Below are positions 46,140 to 58,434 of a stretch of 64,000 nucleotides of DNA, piece after piece (within the stretch, counting starts at the first letter, position 1; each line of letters opens with the position of its first letter). The translations under genes and the position numbers were made by a program. Origin of the DNA: Bettongia penicillata ogilbyi (Eukaryota > Chordata > Mammalia > Diprotodontia > Potoroidae); assembly GCA_023548195.1 (NCBI GenBank), contig JAJHZJ010000419.1, positions 2,292,773 to 2,356,772 on the forward strand, given 5' to 3'. Below the pieces are notes generated by a model. It had not been told where the DNA came from and ran no database searches. It worked only from the letters and a program-made list of their open reading frames with translations.

Positions 46140-48320
46140 GTTTTTTTTGTTTGTTTTATTTTATTTAACATTTGGGTTTTTTTTGGTTTTTTTTTTCTTT
46201 TAATGTCCTACAATCACTTCCTTAAAATTAAGATTTTATCCCCCCCACCCCTCCCCCCCACTATCCCCATCCCTCCCCATGACAGCATACAATTCTGTAT
46301 AGGTTCTACATATACTTTCCTATTGAGTACATTTTCACTATAGTTATGCTATGTAGCCGCACTAAAATAAATGGAAGAAATCATATAACAAATCAAAACA
46401 TAATACACTAAAACCCACACACACACAAACATGATCTGCTACATTCTGCAAATGACTTCCATATTTCTTTCTCTGAGTGTGGAAGGCATTTTGCCTTAGA
46501 AAACTGTCATTGGGATTTTTTTTTTTTCCAGTAAGTTCTTGTATTACAAAGTTCCAAGTCTACCAGAAAAAACTCTCACACACTGTGGTCGTTGCTGTGC
46601 ACAAAGTTCTCCTGGTTCTGCTCCTTTCGCTCAGCATCAGATCATATCTGGCCTTCCAGGCCTCCCTGAAGTCTTCTTGTTCATCATTTCTTATGGTGCA
46701 ATAGTACTCCATTACATTCATATACCATAATTTATTAAGTCATTCCCCAATTGATGGGCATCCCCTTGATTTCCAGTTCTTGGCTACCAAAAAGAGTGCT
46801 GCTATAAATATTTTTGTACATGTGGGACCCTTTCCCATTTTTATAATCTCTTGGGGATACAGTCCTAGTAGCAATATTGCTGGGTCGAAGGGTATGCACA
46901 TTTTTGTAGCCCTTTGGGCATAGTTCCAAATCGTTCTCCAGAAGGGTTGGATAATCTCACAGCTCCACCAACAATGAATTAGTGTTCCAACTCTCCCACA
47001 TCCTCTCCAGCATTTATCATTTTCTTGTTCTGTCATGTTTGCCAATCTTATAGGTGTGATGTGGTACCTCAGAGTTGTTTTGATTTGCATCTCTCTAATC
47101 AGTAGTGATTTAGAGCACTTTTCATATGATTATAGATATCTTTAATTTCTTCCCCTGAAAATTGCCTGTTCATATCCTTTGACCATTTGTCAATTGGGGA
47201 ATGACTTGTATGGTTATATATTTGAGTCAGTTCTCTATATATTCTAGAAATGAGGCCTTTATCCCTGAGCTTAGCCGGAAAATTTTTTTTCCCAATTTAC
47301 TACATTCCTGCGAATTTTGGATGCATTGAGTTTGGTTGTGCAAAACCTTTTCAGTTTAAAGTAATCAAAATTATCCATCTTGCATTTCATAATGCTTTCT
47401 ATCATTTCTTTGGAAAAAAATTCTTCCCCTCTCCATAAATCTGATAAATACACTATTCCTTGCTTCTCCAGTTTATTCATGGTATCAATCTTTATACCTA
47501 AATCATGTACCCATTTGGACTTTATTCTTGTGTATGGTGTCAGGCATGGGTCTATGCCTAATTTCCACCACACAGTTAACCAGTGTTCCCAGCAATTTTT
47601 GTTGAACAGTGAGTTCTTATCCCAGAAGCTGGGGTCTTTGGGTTTATCAAACAGGAGGTTGCTATATTCCTTGTCTACTGTGTCTTGAGTGCCAAGTCTA
47701 TTCCACTTGTCTACTCCTCTGTTTCTTAGCCAATACCAAGTGGTTTTGATAATTGCTGCTTTATAATACAATTTGAGGTCTGGTAGCGCTAGGCCACCTT
47801 CCCAAGCATTTCTTTTCATTAGTCCCTTTGAAATTCTGGACGTTTTGTTTTTCCAAGTGAATTTTGATATTATTTTATCCAGCCCTAGAAAATAATTATC
47901 TGATAGTTTAATTGGTATGGCACTAAATAAGTAAATTAATTTAGGTAGAATTGTCATTTTTATTATATTAGCTCTGCCTACCCATGAACAACTGATGTTT
48001 TTCCACTTACTTAAATCTGACTTTATTGTGCCTTGTAATTGTGTTCATACAGTCCCTGGGTTTGTTTTGGCAGGTAAACTCCTAAGTATTTTATAGTGTC
48101 TACTCTAGCTTTAAATGGGATTTCTCTTTCTATCTCTTGCTGTTGGACTTTGTTGCTAATATATAGGAATGCAGAAGATTTGTGTGGGTTTATTTTGTAA
48201 CCTGCAACTTTGCCAAAGTTGTTTATTATTTCAAGCAGTTTTTTACTTGAATCTCTGGGATTCTCTAAGTATATCATCATATCATCTGCAAAGAGTGATA
48301 ACAGTTTCTTCTTTGGCTAT
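46140..48320 (-). mobile_element. Younger 5'-truncated L1 nested in the old L1
   Basis: A 2.18-kb minus-strand L1 with target duplication taggattctg at 46130-46139 and 48321-48330. The A-tail appears as T-rich DNA at 46140-46200 and a C/T-rich 3'UTR follows at 46230-46270. The 5' end is truncated within ORF2. On either side the old L1 joins cleanly when this piece is removed. Confidence 0.92.
46450..48300 (-). pseudogene. L1 ORF2 C-terminal third, frame-disrupted
   Basis: Three long minus-strand pieces are collinear with L1 ORF2: 48023-48280 (post-RT palm/thumb region, KVAGYKINPHKS), 47271-47957 (LPKLIYLFSAIP, FTWKNK, GGLALPDLKLYYKAA) and 46740-47090 ([11 protein letters not shown], then a Cys/His cluster [18 protein letters not shown], the expected C-terminal C-x3-C-x7-H-x4-C motif). 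Frameshifts separate them. The endonuclease and the RT active site are upstream of the truncation and absent. Confidence 0.9.
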
Positions 48321-48330
48321 TAGGATTCTG

Positions 48331-48908
48331 TTTTTTTAATCCATTATTCTATCTGCTCTATTTTATGGAATAGTACATCCCATTCACATTCACATTTATG
48401 ATTACTAACTGTGTATTTTCCTATAGGGTAAGATAAATTTCTTTAGCTAACTGAGTGTGTATGTTATTCCTTCTTTGAGCCAAATTCAATGACAGTAATG
48501 TTCAAATAATGCTCACCCACTACCTTCTTTCCCTATACTGCCTCTTCATGTGATATAATTTACTGTATTCTGCTTTCTACTTTCCCCTTCTCCCAGTACA
48601 ATTCTTTTTTTAACCCTTTAATTTTTTTTTCTCATCACATCTAAATCAGCTTATACCCATGCCCTCAGGTCCTTCTAACTGCCCTAATAGAGATATAGTT
48701 CTCAAGAGTTGCAAGTATCTCTTCTAATTTAGGGATTTAAACAGTTTAAACTTATTGAATACCTTTTGTGTGTGTTTTATTTCTTTCCTGCTTACCTTTT
48801 TTTGCTTCTCTTGAGTCTTGTATTTGAAGATCAAATTTTCTGTTCATCTCTTCTCTGTTCATCAGGAAAATTCAAAATCCCCTGTTTTATTGAATGTCCA
48901 TCTTTTTC
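48331..48908 (-). mobile_element. Old L1 continued: ORF2 start, linker, ORF1 end
   Basis: 'ccattattctatctgctcta' to 'cattcacatttatgattact' (48333-48405) is the antisense ORF2 N-terminus. 48410-48780 is the ORF1-ORF2 linker and aligns with HAL1 positions 3370-3700. 48790-48908 is the ORF1 3' end ('tttgaagatcaaattttctg'). Confidence 0.75.
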
Positions 48909-49357
48909 TGTAACGGAATTGCCAACCCCCAGCCTCTTGGATGGCATTCACTAGTCACAACTCAGGTAAACTGAGGGGAGACTGGGGCATGAACCCTTCT
49001 CCCTTCTGGGAAGAAGGGTTCCATCCCTGTTTTGCTCAAGGCTATTTCCTGGGTCCTGGGAGAACAAAGAAGGCCCAAGATATTTTTCTAACTAGGGCCT
49101 ACGTGGCAGTCCTGGGCAGTTCTGGTCATAGGTATAGGATTTCCTTATTAGGGCAAACTATTTGCTGATAGGTCCACTAAGGGTTCTGGTGTCAGGAAAG
49201 AGATAAAAGCACTGCTTGCTGTTAAAATAAACGGAGTTGCTCACTATCTTGTCTCCCGCCTTGGTCATTACTTACAGCTCACTCCACCAAGGCCTACAGG
49301 CACTGCTGGTCAGATAAGGTCTGTGGGCCTGAGAGTTCAGGCCCAGACACCCTAACA
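48909..49357 (+). mobile_element. Solo endogenous-retrovirus LTR
   Basis: A 449-bp element starting TGTAAC and ending TAACA, flanked by a 5-bp duplication ttttc (48904-48908, 49358-49362). It interrupts the ORF1 region of the old L1, which is collinear on both sides. Promoter-like 'agataaaag' at 49201 and AATAAA at 49226-49231 set the plus orientation. No internal viral genes are present, so it arose by LTR-LTR recombination. The 5-bp duplication is compatible with a class III/ERVL-type or similar integrase; the class is not settled. Confidence 0.82.
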
Positions 49358-49362
49358 TTTTC

Positions 49363-50530
49363 CCCCGAAAGATTATGCTCAGCTTTTCTGAGTAGTTGAT
49401 TCCTGTTGTAATCTGAAGTCCTTTGCTTTCCAAATTATTATATTCCAAGCCCCCTGATCCTTTAATGTGGAAACTGCTAAATCCTGTGTAATCCTGGCTG
49501 TGTCTCCTTGACATTTGAATTGTGTCTTTCTGCCTGCTTACAGTATTTTCTCCTTGACCTGATAGTTCTGGAATTTGGCTGTACTATTCCTTGGAGGTTT
49601 CATTTTGGGATCTCTTTCAGGAGGTGAGTAGTAGATTTTTCAATGACTGTTTTACCTTCTGACTCTAGGACCTTGGGGCAGTTTTTTTTACCATGGCTTT
49701 TTTTTTTTTTCATGGCTTTCAGGTAGTCCAATAATTCTTAAATTATCTCACCTGGCTCTGTTTTCCAGGTCACTTATTTTTCCAATGAAGTATTTTACAT
49801 TTTCTTCTACCTGATTTTTACTTGATTTTTAAAATCCTTTTTTAACTCTTTCAAGAGGACTTTTGGGCTTGCAACCAAATCATATTCCTCTTTGAGGTTT
49901 AACATGTAGCTGTTTTGACATATCCTCTTCTGAATTTGTATTTGGATCTTCCCTGTTGCCATAGTAGCTCTCTACGGTCAGTGTTCTTTTGTCGTTGTTT
50001 TGTTTTGTTTTTTCCTCATTTTTTTTAAAGTTGAGCTCTGCCTCTGACATACTGGGGCATTGACCCAAGCTTCTTGTACTGGGGGGTCAGGGTCCTAGTC
50101 ACTGGCTTTCTCCACTAGGGTCTCTAGGGCTGGCCACTTACCCACTGTACTAGAGTGACCTGACCTAGTCATGCTTGTTGTGCCCTGGGTTCTAGGGCTG
50201 GCAGTTTGCCTGCTCTGCTGTGACTGGAAGACTCACAGGCTGGTCTATTGCAGTACTGGCCTACTTAGCCTGGGCCATAGGATCTTGCTTGCTCATCTGT
50301 GATGTGGCTGAGAGCCCCCTGCTGGCTTGTCTAGACACCACCTGCACTGGGCTGTGCTCCCCTTTTGCCCAAGTGAGACAGAGCTTTCCTGAAGTCCTTC
50401 TAAGTTATCTAGGGCCAGAAAATTGTTTCACTCCATCTTTTTGTGGGTTCTGCCCTTATCATGAGACAATTGCTATCTCAACTTGCAGGTTAGTTTCATT
50501 AGTGGATGAATCGAGATTGAATCAAGATTT
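49363..50530 (-). mobile_element. Old L1 continued: ORF1 and 5'UTR
   Basis: 'attctggaatttggctgtac'-type sequence at 49560-49600, 'gggatctctttcaggaggtg' and 'ggtagtccaataattctta' at 49720-49740 match the antisense ORF1 of the HAL1 copies. 49950-50530 is a degraded 5'UTR similar to 42160-42560. The 5' terminus is not clear. Confidence 0.75.
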
Positions 50531-51914
50531 ATGAGGCCCCACTGGTCCATTTACCTCTTCTTTAGTCATGCAGAGGACACAAGTTTAAGGCAAAATGTGG
50601 TGTGGCAGAGGAAGAGGAGTAGTAATACATCACCCCTCAAATCTTGGTGCATCCTATCCCACAAATGAATACAAATGCATTAGCAAGAAAAATAGATTAT
50701 CATAGAGTCTGCAAGTAAGGAAGTACATATACAAGGAATACGTAACAGAGTTCCATACAAGGTGTGGCAACCCATATATCTGTTGCTGTTGGATGACAGG
50801 GCTGATGTTTCTTACACTGGTTCTGCCCATCTCTATTTCACAATCTCCTTTCAAGTCTGCTACAGTGTTCACTTCTGATCCTCACTGCTTCCAGCTGATA
50901 TCATGACCCATGATACTTATACAGATTTTTGGAAAGAAATGACGCATACCCCCCAAAAAAGGAGTCTCAACTCTTGTGCCTACTATCTCACAAACTAGAT
51001 CCCACATCAGAGAGTAGACCCCACAGCTGAACTCTGAACTTTGTATCACTTGCAAGATGCCATTGAAGTTTAGCTTGGGGTGATGGAGAAATTTAATTCT
51101 TCATCTTGCTGTCCTCTATAACAGGAAATTGGGAAAGGAGTAATGACACTCTCTCATCTCAACTGCCCCAACTCCTCCCCTCAGAGCTACCTGACTTGTT
51201 CTTTAATGTAAGTCCAATGGGCATGGTTGAGGCTCTAAGCTAATCAGCTTAAATTTGAATCTCATGAACTTCAATCCATCTCATAATAAACAATGATAAT
51301 GATCAATAATAATATATGGGTGTGTAATAATAAATAATAAACATTTTACAAAATAAACAAATTTTACCTCTCCTCCCCCAAAAAAGTCAAATCTGTAATT
51401 GATTCTTGAAGGGAAGAATTTTAAAACTGAAATCCATTGCATATAAACATCCAAAGGGATTCAGCTTGGCAGAAGGGAGGGAGAGTCAGGGTTGAAGCCA
51501 GGCACTGCTGCGTAGAAATCCTACCATAGCTTTCTGGGCAAGTTCCTTAACTTCCCAGCGATCCAGTCTCTAAGGCTAGAAGTTGCAAAGTAATACTGAC
51601 CTGGGTTGCTACAGAGAACTTCCTCAGGTGTACCTTATACCTCAGAAATCAGAAATCTAGTTCCTAACCCTATTTGATCAATACCTTAATTCCAATTTAT
51701 AAAGATCAAGAGAAAAGGCTTGAAATTTGAATGCAGAAATGAATCTTGCTTTTGAAAAAGTTTAAAATATAGATGTTTGTATGTTTGTAAATAAAGTGCT
51801 AGAGTAATAGAAGTTTAAAGTTTTATCATTGTACAAAAATATAAAATATGTTATTTGGAAATTACTTAATATGGTGACATATTATGCTCCACATTTTCTC
51901 TTTATTTTTTTTTT
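50531..51914. other. Unique DNA, no feature recognised
   Basis: No recognised repeat apart from AATAA-rich DNA at 51285-51360. Chance ORFs only. Confidence 0.45.
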
Positions 51915-53045
51915 TATTTCTCCTTTTCATCTTGGCTGAAATTCATGAAAAAGTCATCCACACCACTTGCCTCTGCCTCCTTTCCTAGTAATTCTTCTTT
52001 GTAACCTGTACAGTCTGGGTCATGCTATTCTCAACTGTCTTCAAAGTTATCAGTGATTTCTTGAATGCCAAATCTCTTGGTCTTTGCTCAATTCTCATGC
52101 TTCTTGACCTCTCTGCAACATTTTGTCATTGTTGTTCATCTCCTCCTGTATGCTCTCTTCTTGGGTTTTTCTGTACTCCTTTCTTTGTTTTCCTATTAAC
52201 CTCTGAGACTGCTCCTCAGTAAGATGGATATTCATCCTTGTCACAGCCTCTAAATGTGACTTTCCCTCAAACCTCTTCACTCTTTAATTTTCTCTCTATA
52301 CTTGAGACTTGATGCTCCTTTCACCTGCTGTGACTTTCAGTTATTTTTCCCAGATCAAAATATGTATCCTCTCTGACCTGAGTTTCAGACCCCCTGCACC
52401 CCACTTCTTATTGGATATTTTAAACTCGACGCTTCATAGATATCTCAAATCCCAAATACCCAAAACTCATTGTGTTTCCTCAAGACTCCAGCACCCCAAA
52501 TTTCCCTGTTACTATCCAGGGCATCATCAACCCTCCAGTCACTGAGGTTTGCCACATTATTTAATCACAATCACCAAACACATTTTTTTTCTGCCTCCGT
52601 GTTATCTCTTGTACATATCACCTTCTCTCTATTCACTCAGAGACTCATCTTGTTCAGGTCTTCATCATCTTTTGTCTGAACTACTATAAAAGCCTTCTGA
52701 TTGACTTCTTTGCTTGAAGTCTGTACCTGCTTTAACCCACTCTCAAAAAATATTTTTTAAATTATAGATCTGTTTATGTCGTTCCCTTTCTCAGTAAACC
52801 CTAGTGGTTCCCTGTTACCTTTAGCAATTGATAGAATCTCCTTGAATATTTTTTTAAAGATCTTCAAAGCCTGGCCCTTTCCTAGTCATTATACATATTA
52901 CTCCCCTCCATAGAGTCTACAGTTGAGTCATACTTCCTCTATTTAATTCACTTATTCTCTACCTCCCATTTCCTTACCTTTGCCCTCATGGTTCCCCTCT
53001 CCTACAATGCTTTCACTTCTCCCCTCTGAATCTGTTGATTGACAG
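51915..53045 (+). pseudogene. L2 LINE relic (reverse-transcriptase region onward)
   Basis: Plus-strand L2 order: 'cagtgatttcttgaatgcca', 'cttcttgacctctctgcaac' (LLDLSATF-like, the RT block before the catalytic motif), 'ctcattgtgtttcctcaaga', 'tgtttatgtcgttccctttc', 'tcttcaaagcctggcccttt', 'ctacaatgctttcacttctc'. Several frameshifts and gaps. Parallel to the relic at 27270-28475. Confidence 0.78.
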
Positions 53046-54700
53046 GTGCTAAATCTAACTAAAGTTTGGGAGAATATTCTAAAATATCTCTGTTTTCTCT
53101 TTCTTCATTAATGGTAGTGAAATTAAAAGCAACAAATAGGCAATTCATTTCTTGGAGAGTCTCTTCCTAAATTTCTCAGTCCAAGATTAAGGTGCTGAAA
53201 AAGAAGGATGAAGATGTCAAGATTTTGTACCTTATTGTGTGCTTTTCATTTATACATTTAAAAAATAGAAGGCAAAAAGTAGGGCTAAAGCCATACAAGA
53301 ATGATTTAACTTTTTTTTTCATTTCAGTATAGCTGAAACAGTAAATAGCACTCTTAATACTGAAAATGAATAAATACCACCAGTATATTTATATAAGGTG
53401 ATAAAGACATTACACTTAAACCCAGTAATCTTGTCATGGCTTTAGAAATTGAAACACAAATTGATGACATTGAATGCCTACAAAGGTTAAATTAGACATC
53501 AAAGAGAAATATTGCATTTCTTTTTAAATTTTAGGGAATAAGGAAAGGAAGACTATGACAAGTGTGCGGGGGTGGGCAGACAGCGTCATTGAATTTGGAA
53601 GAGGTAGCTAGTCTGTTCCGGAAAAGTAGGCCATTTGGAGGAGTGACTTTTAACAAAAGTGTTTTGTCTTTAATATATTATTAAAGTAGTCTCCCAGCAG
53701 TCATTCATGAAGCACTTACTAAGAGTTATGTACCAGGCACTGTGATAAGCACTGAAGATACAGAGCAGCCAAAATTCAAAGAAACTTCCAAGTATAAAAG
53801 GAGAACAGATTTCTCCCCCAGAGGATTGAGTGCAATACCAAAGAACCAGTGATAGGGGAAAGCACTTGAGTGAGATGTTTGTTTTCATCCGTACAATACC
53901 GATTCCTTCAGAAGATGATTTTTAAGGAGAATCAGTAGAAATTTTATCAAACAATATGAATTTTAGTGAACAATCTTGTTTTTTTTTGTCCTTCGGTGTT
54001 ATTTTGATTTGACCCTGACTTCTCCATTTCAAGCTCACAACTAATTTATTTTAGAGTGATTTTGATTCTTTCCTTAACTCAGAAGTTACATACTAGAGTT
54101 ATGTCAATATCAATGCATATGTATGATTTTTTTCCAACAGTTATTTCACAGTGTGAAATCACTAACTTGTGCAGTTTTTTTAAATTAGTATCATCTGTTC
54201 AACTACTTCCTCTCATGTCTCCTTCCCCCCCCCCCCCACAATTGTACGGGATATAACAATGTGACATCTAAATAAATATTTAAATGCATGATAATTTGAG
54301 GTGAGAGAGAACACAGACAATTAGACAATAGGAAAGATTTTATGTAGGGAGTGACACCTTGACTGAGCTTTGAAAGAAGCTGACTTCTAAGTGATGAAAA
54401 TCAGGAAGAAAATTAGTTTTTGAAAAGGGAAGGGGGGTAGGAAATAAAACCAGTATATTTAGTTACTAGTCCAAGATATGCATATGATAGTGAATTAATG
54501 TGAACTATAGGAAGTACTGATATTAAGAAGATGCAGCCAGAAGATGAGAATCAAGGACCAGATGAACCTAGAATGGTTAAATATTATGCCAGAGTAACAT
54601 TGCAGTTCTGCTCTAAATTATGCCCGTGTAAATCCTTGCAGTACTTGGGGGATAAGAACCAAAAATCGGATTTTATTGAAGGGTGTGTGTGTGTGTGTGT
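53046..54700. other. Mostly unique DNA with old repeat scraps
   Basis: An antisense MIR3/L3-type tail lies at 53690-53790 ('tatgtaccaggcactgtgat'), a poly-C run at 54226-54237, a mammalian-wide repeat-like scrap at 54330-54420 and (TG)n at 54682-54703. Confidence 0.45.
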
Positions 54701-54705
54701 GTATG

Positions 54706-55060
54706 AGATTTAGGGCTGGAAGGAAACTTACATGGGATCATTTTACCTTTTATAAATGAGGAAGCTGATGCCCATAAAGATTAGATGACTTGCCTAGGTT
54801 GTTCTTCATTTGTTCCAGGTGTATCTGACTCTTCCTAAGCCATTTAGAGTTTTCTTGGCAAAAATACTGGAGTGTTAACTTCTCCAACTTATTTTACAGA
54901 TGAGGAAATTGAGGCAAACCATGACGTGTTCAGGGCTACACAGCTAGTAAATGTCTGAGGCTGGATTTGAATTCAAGTCTTCCTGACTCCAGACTCACCA
55001 CTCTATTTCACTGAAACACCTGTCTGCCTAGTATCACCTAGCTAATAAGATCTAGCTAAT
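54706..55060 (-). repeat. MIR interrupted by a type A SINE
   Basis: 'gggctggaaggaaacttaca' to 'gatgacttgcctag' (54712-54797) and 'tatcacctagctaataagat' (55032-55051) are the two halves of one antisense MIR. Confidence 0.75.
54798..55024 (-). mobile_element. tRNA-headed SINE, RTE-like tail (type A)
   Basis: 'gttttcttggcaaaaatact', 'attttacagatgaggaaatt', 'acacagctagtaaatgtctg', 'caagtcttcctgactccaga'. It splits a MIR; a 7-bp duplication tgcctag flanks it (54791-54797, 55025-55031). Confidence 0.85.
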
Positions 55061-55134
55061 AGATCTCTCTGTGTATGTACCTATGGGTGTGTGTTTTTAT
55101 ATTTATGTAAATGAGGCTAGAGGAGTGTAGATTT

Positions 55135-55310
55135 AAGAGGTGGAAAGAACATGTAAAGGCCATGAAGTATAATCCCTTCATTTTACAGGTAAGGATAAGG
55201 CTTTGAAAGCTCAAGTGACTTGGCCAAGATCATGCAACTAGTATCTGATACATGATTTGAACTTGCATCATGACTAATCCAAATTCTGTGCCCTATATAA
55301 TATGCCTTCT
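55135..55310 (-). repeat. MIR-type fragment
   Basis: 'ttcattttacaggtaaggat', 'caagtgacttggccaagatc', 'tgatttgaacttgcatcatg' in antisense CORE-SINE order. Confidence 0.7.
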
Positions 55311-55319
55311 AACTGCCAT

Positions 55320-56395
55320 TAAACATATTGAGATATTGACATAGATATGTAAATACAGTCATCAGAATAGGGGTTTATATGTATGTGTACATGTATATTT
55401 GTGTGTATGTATGTACACACAGAATTAATCCTCAACATTCATCTATTTAACTTTCATGACTTTGGACATTCCTGTGATTTTATTACAAACCTCATTTTCA
55501 CTTTTCCATCGGCAACCATGTATATTCATGGCTATGTGCTGTAGAGGTACAAAGAGAGCAAGTTTGTGGAACAGCTGGTATCCTACCAGGTGCTTCACTG
55601 CTCCTCATCGTTCTACTGTTGTAAAGAGTTCCCAGTGCATTCATTGCTGATTTTCATTGCCTTTAAAATTCAAGTTTTCTTTTGTACTTATGCCCCCAAA
55701 GTATAGTGTAAATCCTTTGGACACTAAGGTGGCATTGAAACCTTACCAATCTCAGCTTCTACTGATAGCAGTGACTAAAGTCCTAACAACCTCTCTCTTG
55801 GTTTTCAGATGGCTACCAAGGTAGAGAGTGTTACAGGGGTATAGTATATAGTACAACAACACCCTCACACGGCCATCTGACACAAGATAAGATTCAGGTA
55901 GTTATTTGTTTTAGTTTTAAGAATTTTATTCACTGTATATATGCAGTATGTATAGTACTGTGGATTTCATGTGTTATGAAAGATGAATATTATCTAAAAT
56001 CAATTTTTTTAAATTGAGATGTCAGCACAAAAGGTCACAAAATTCTAGGGAATTAGTAGTGAGAAAAATGTTTTGCATGTTACCAGTTTTATTTTATACA
56101 GTGCATTTTATGGGTTATTTCATGGTTAGAAAAGTTCATATTATCAGAATTAATGTTTTGTTATAAAGGACTATATGCAGAAACATGTATTTTCAGCAAT
56201 TTCTAGCAAAAGATTACAGGTGTTGGTGGTTGCAGGAACCTGACCTGTTTCCCATAAATTCACTGCATCAGCTTTCATGGTTTTGACTTTCACACTATCT
56301 TCTAGAAGTGGTACTCCCGCCAAATTTGAGTATTTTCTGTGTCTTTGTGTATAGCACTCAGAAAGACTTACTCTTTAATATATAAAGAAGTAGAT
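55320..56395. other. Unique DNA, no feature recognised
   Basis: A 'tggttttcagatggctacca' at 55799-55818 resembles a splice acceptor with an ATG, but no flanking exon or protein similarity supports it. Confidence 0.4.
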
Positions 56396-56507
56396 CAGGC
56401 CTGCACAACCTACAATCCGCATAACAATCTCTATGTTTTTCATGGACCACCCAAAATCTTTTGGTGTCCCTGCGGGCCACTTAAAGGCTACAGGTTGTAC
56501 AGGCCTG
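56396..56507. mobile_element. Small palindromic hAT-type MITE
   Basis: A 112-bp element. The left end caggcctgcacaacct and the reverse complement of the right end, caggcctgtacaacct, match at 15 of 16 positions. The flanking 8-mers aagtagat (56388-56395) and atatagat (56508-56515) agree at 6 of 8, consistent with an aged 8-bp hAT target duplication. Non-coding. Confidence 0.8.
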
Positions 56508-56619
56508 ATATAGATTATATGTGGCTAGACAGATATAGATATTTATCTCCCTCAGTAAAGATCTACACTGATAAGTGCAGATATGTACATACATTAATAA
56601 ATTAACATCAGCAATTTTT

Positions 56620-56765
56620 GTGGGACTTAATATCACAGAAGTTCCTGAGGCACTGAGAGCAAAAGCATTTGCTCAGAGTTGTATAACCAGTACACAACAC
56701 ATTAGATGTGGTTCTTGAACTCAAGTCTTCCTAAATAAAGACTCTTGATCCATTATTCCATGCTG
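56620..56765 (-). repeat. MIR fragment
   Basis: 'gcactgagagcaaaagcatt', 'ttcttgaactcaagtcttcc', 'tgatccattattccatgctg' fit an antisense MIR. Confidence 0.6.
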
Positions 56766-57499
56766 CCATGTGTGTACATATGTGAATGTACATATTTGTG
56801 TAGATTTCTTCTTTGTTTTCCTAGAGTAGAAACTATAGTGCCAAGGAGGGGGCAAGTTGGGTGCTGCTAAATCAGTGCCCTTCCCATAATGAGAAGGGCA
56901 GAATTTAAAAGGGAACAAGTAAGTAGCACTTCTTAAGATACCATTTGGCCTTGGGATTACTGAGCTGGAATAAAAAAGGAGCAAGAGCATAGAAGAACTC
57001 AGTCTTCTTGGCAGTTCCCTATAACCCCTAGTTTGAGAAAAACTGGACTTAGAACATGACATTCTAAGGGGAAAGATCATGACTTTATAATTCTTTTGCC
57101 CTGCTCTAATAGAATCAAAGTTTATCCACCTTTGTGGTACACTTCTGAGGCCATCTGTTTTGTTTTTCCTTGTGCTATAAAGGACAGAAATGGGTGTTTG
57201 GAAAATGGCCATTTAAAAGATTTGTGATGGGAGACTAGGGATTTTATTAATTTGCTTCTCACTAATTTGGCTTCAGATGCATCCAACATTCTCCTGCTGC
57301 TCATGTCTTGGCCTCTTTGGGGCTTTTTGTTTTGGTCTGTTTTTGCATTTTATTCTCATGAGATACTCTGTAAGGAAAAAAAAAGAAAAACTTTGTCAGC
57401 AGTTCACTATCAACATGCAGACGATAACCTTGAGCAGACTATCCAAATAAAACAAAAATAATTGCTAAACTTTTTTTTTAATCACTGAGCAAGTTTAGG
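56766..57499. other. Unique DNA, no feature recognised
   Basis: The minus frame of 163 codons at 56721-57212 is the longest unexplained ORF here, but shows no recognised domain and begins in unique AT-rich DNA. Treated as chance. Confidence 0.4.
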
Positions 57500-57640
57500 A
57501 TTGAGTGTGAAGGTCAAAGAGAGATACGGAAATTTCAGTTAGGAAGATCTGAGTTCAGATCCTTGCCTCTGACTCTTAGTGGTTGTGTGACCAAAGACTA
57601 AACTCTTAACCTCTCACTACCCCAGAGTAACTCTTTACTA
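57500..57640 (+). repeat. MIR fragment
   Basis: 'gatctgagttcagatccttg', 'agtggttgtgtgaccaaaga' and 'ctcttaacctctcactaccc' in plus orientation. Confidence 0.7.
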
Positions 57641-58434
57641 CCATAATTCATAAAAGTTGTCTTCTACATAAGGGAAGGAATTGCTATGAAAACTGGGAGT
57701 TTCTACCCACACTGAAAACACAGGTCCAGATCTGTTAACTCTTACTGTTAACTGTTGGTTACTGACAGCCAATTCAAGATAATTTAAGTGATCCCAGAAA
57801 GAAAGAACTAATCAAATGCATACTAGCTTTTCAAATTTTAATTTCAAAAGGATATGTAGCAAGTTTAAGTAAAACAAGAAATTCCTATATAATTCTTAAA
57901 GTACAAACAAATTATAAAAGTGGAATTTGTGATTCAATCCAACTAATATTTATCATGTCTTTATTATGTATGAGAATCTTCTCAGCTCTAATGTTACAAA
58001 GGGTAAGAAAAGTGCTTTGAAAGAATAACTTTTGAGGAGAAAACGCATATACAATTCTGACATAAAGGAGTAATGCAAAGGACAAGTGCAGGGAAAGTGC
58101 TATACAAAAATTTAGGAAGTAGTTCCTAGTACCTTCCAAGGGGTTGAAAAAGATGATCTATAAGGATCTTCCCAGCTCAAAAATTGTGTGATTTTAGTTG
58201 GGGAAGTCAGACTAGAAGCCAAGTGACTGAGAATAGATATGCTGATTTGAATGAATGTCTGTATAACTTTTAATTTTATATTTAGTTCCAAATTCTCTAC
58301 ATCCCTTCACTATTGAGTAGGCAGGACATAGAATGCCCAATATACATATACAGGAATATAAAACATATTTGTGTATTAGCCATGTTTTCATAAAAGAAAG
58401 CAAAAGAGTTAATGAAAGGAAAATATGTCCTTCA
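57641..58434. other. Mostly unique DNA with one repeat tail
   Basis: A MIR3/L3-type piece lies at about 57930-58110. 58270-58434 may be a degraded L1 3' end leading into the next element. Confidence 0.4.

Noticed and set aside
55799..55860. Splice acceptor and coding exon
   Set aside because: A short motif match only, with no downstream open frame of note.
56721..57212. 163-codon minus ORF as a host exon
   Set aside because: No recognised domain, no splice-site support I could confirm and an AT-rich unique context. Homology search would be decisive.
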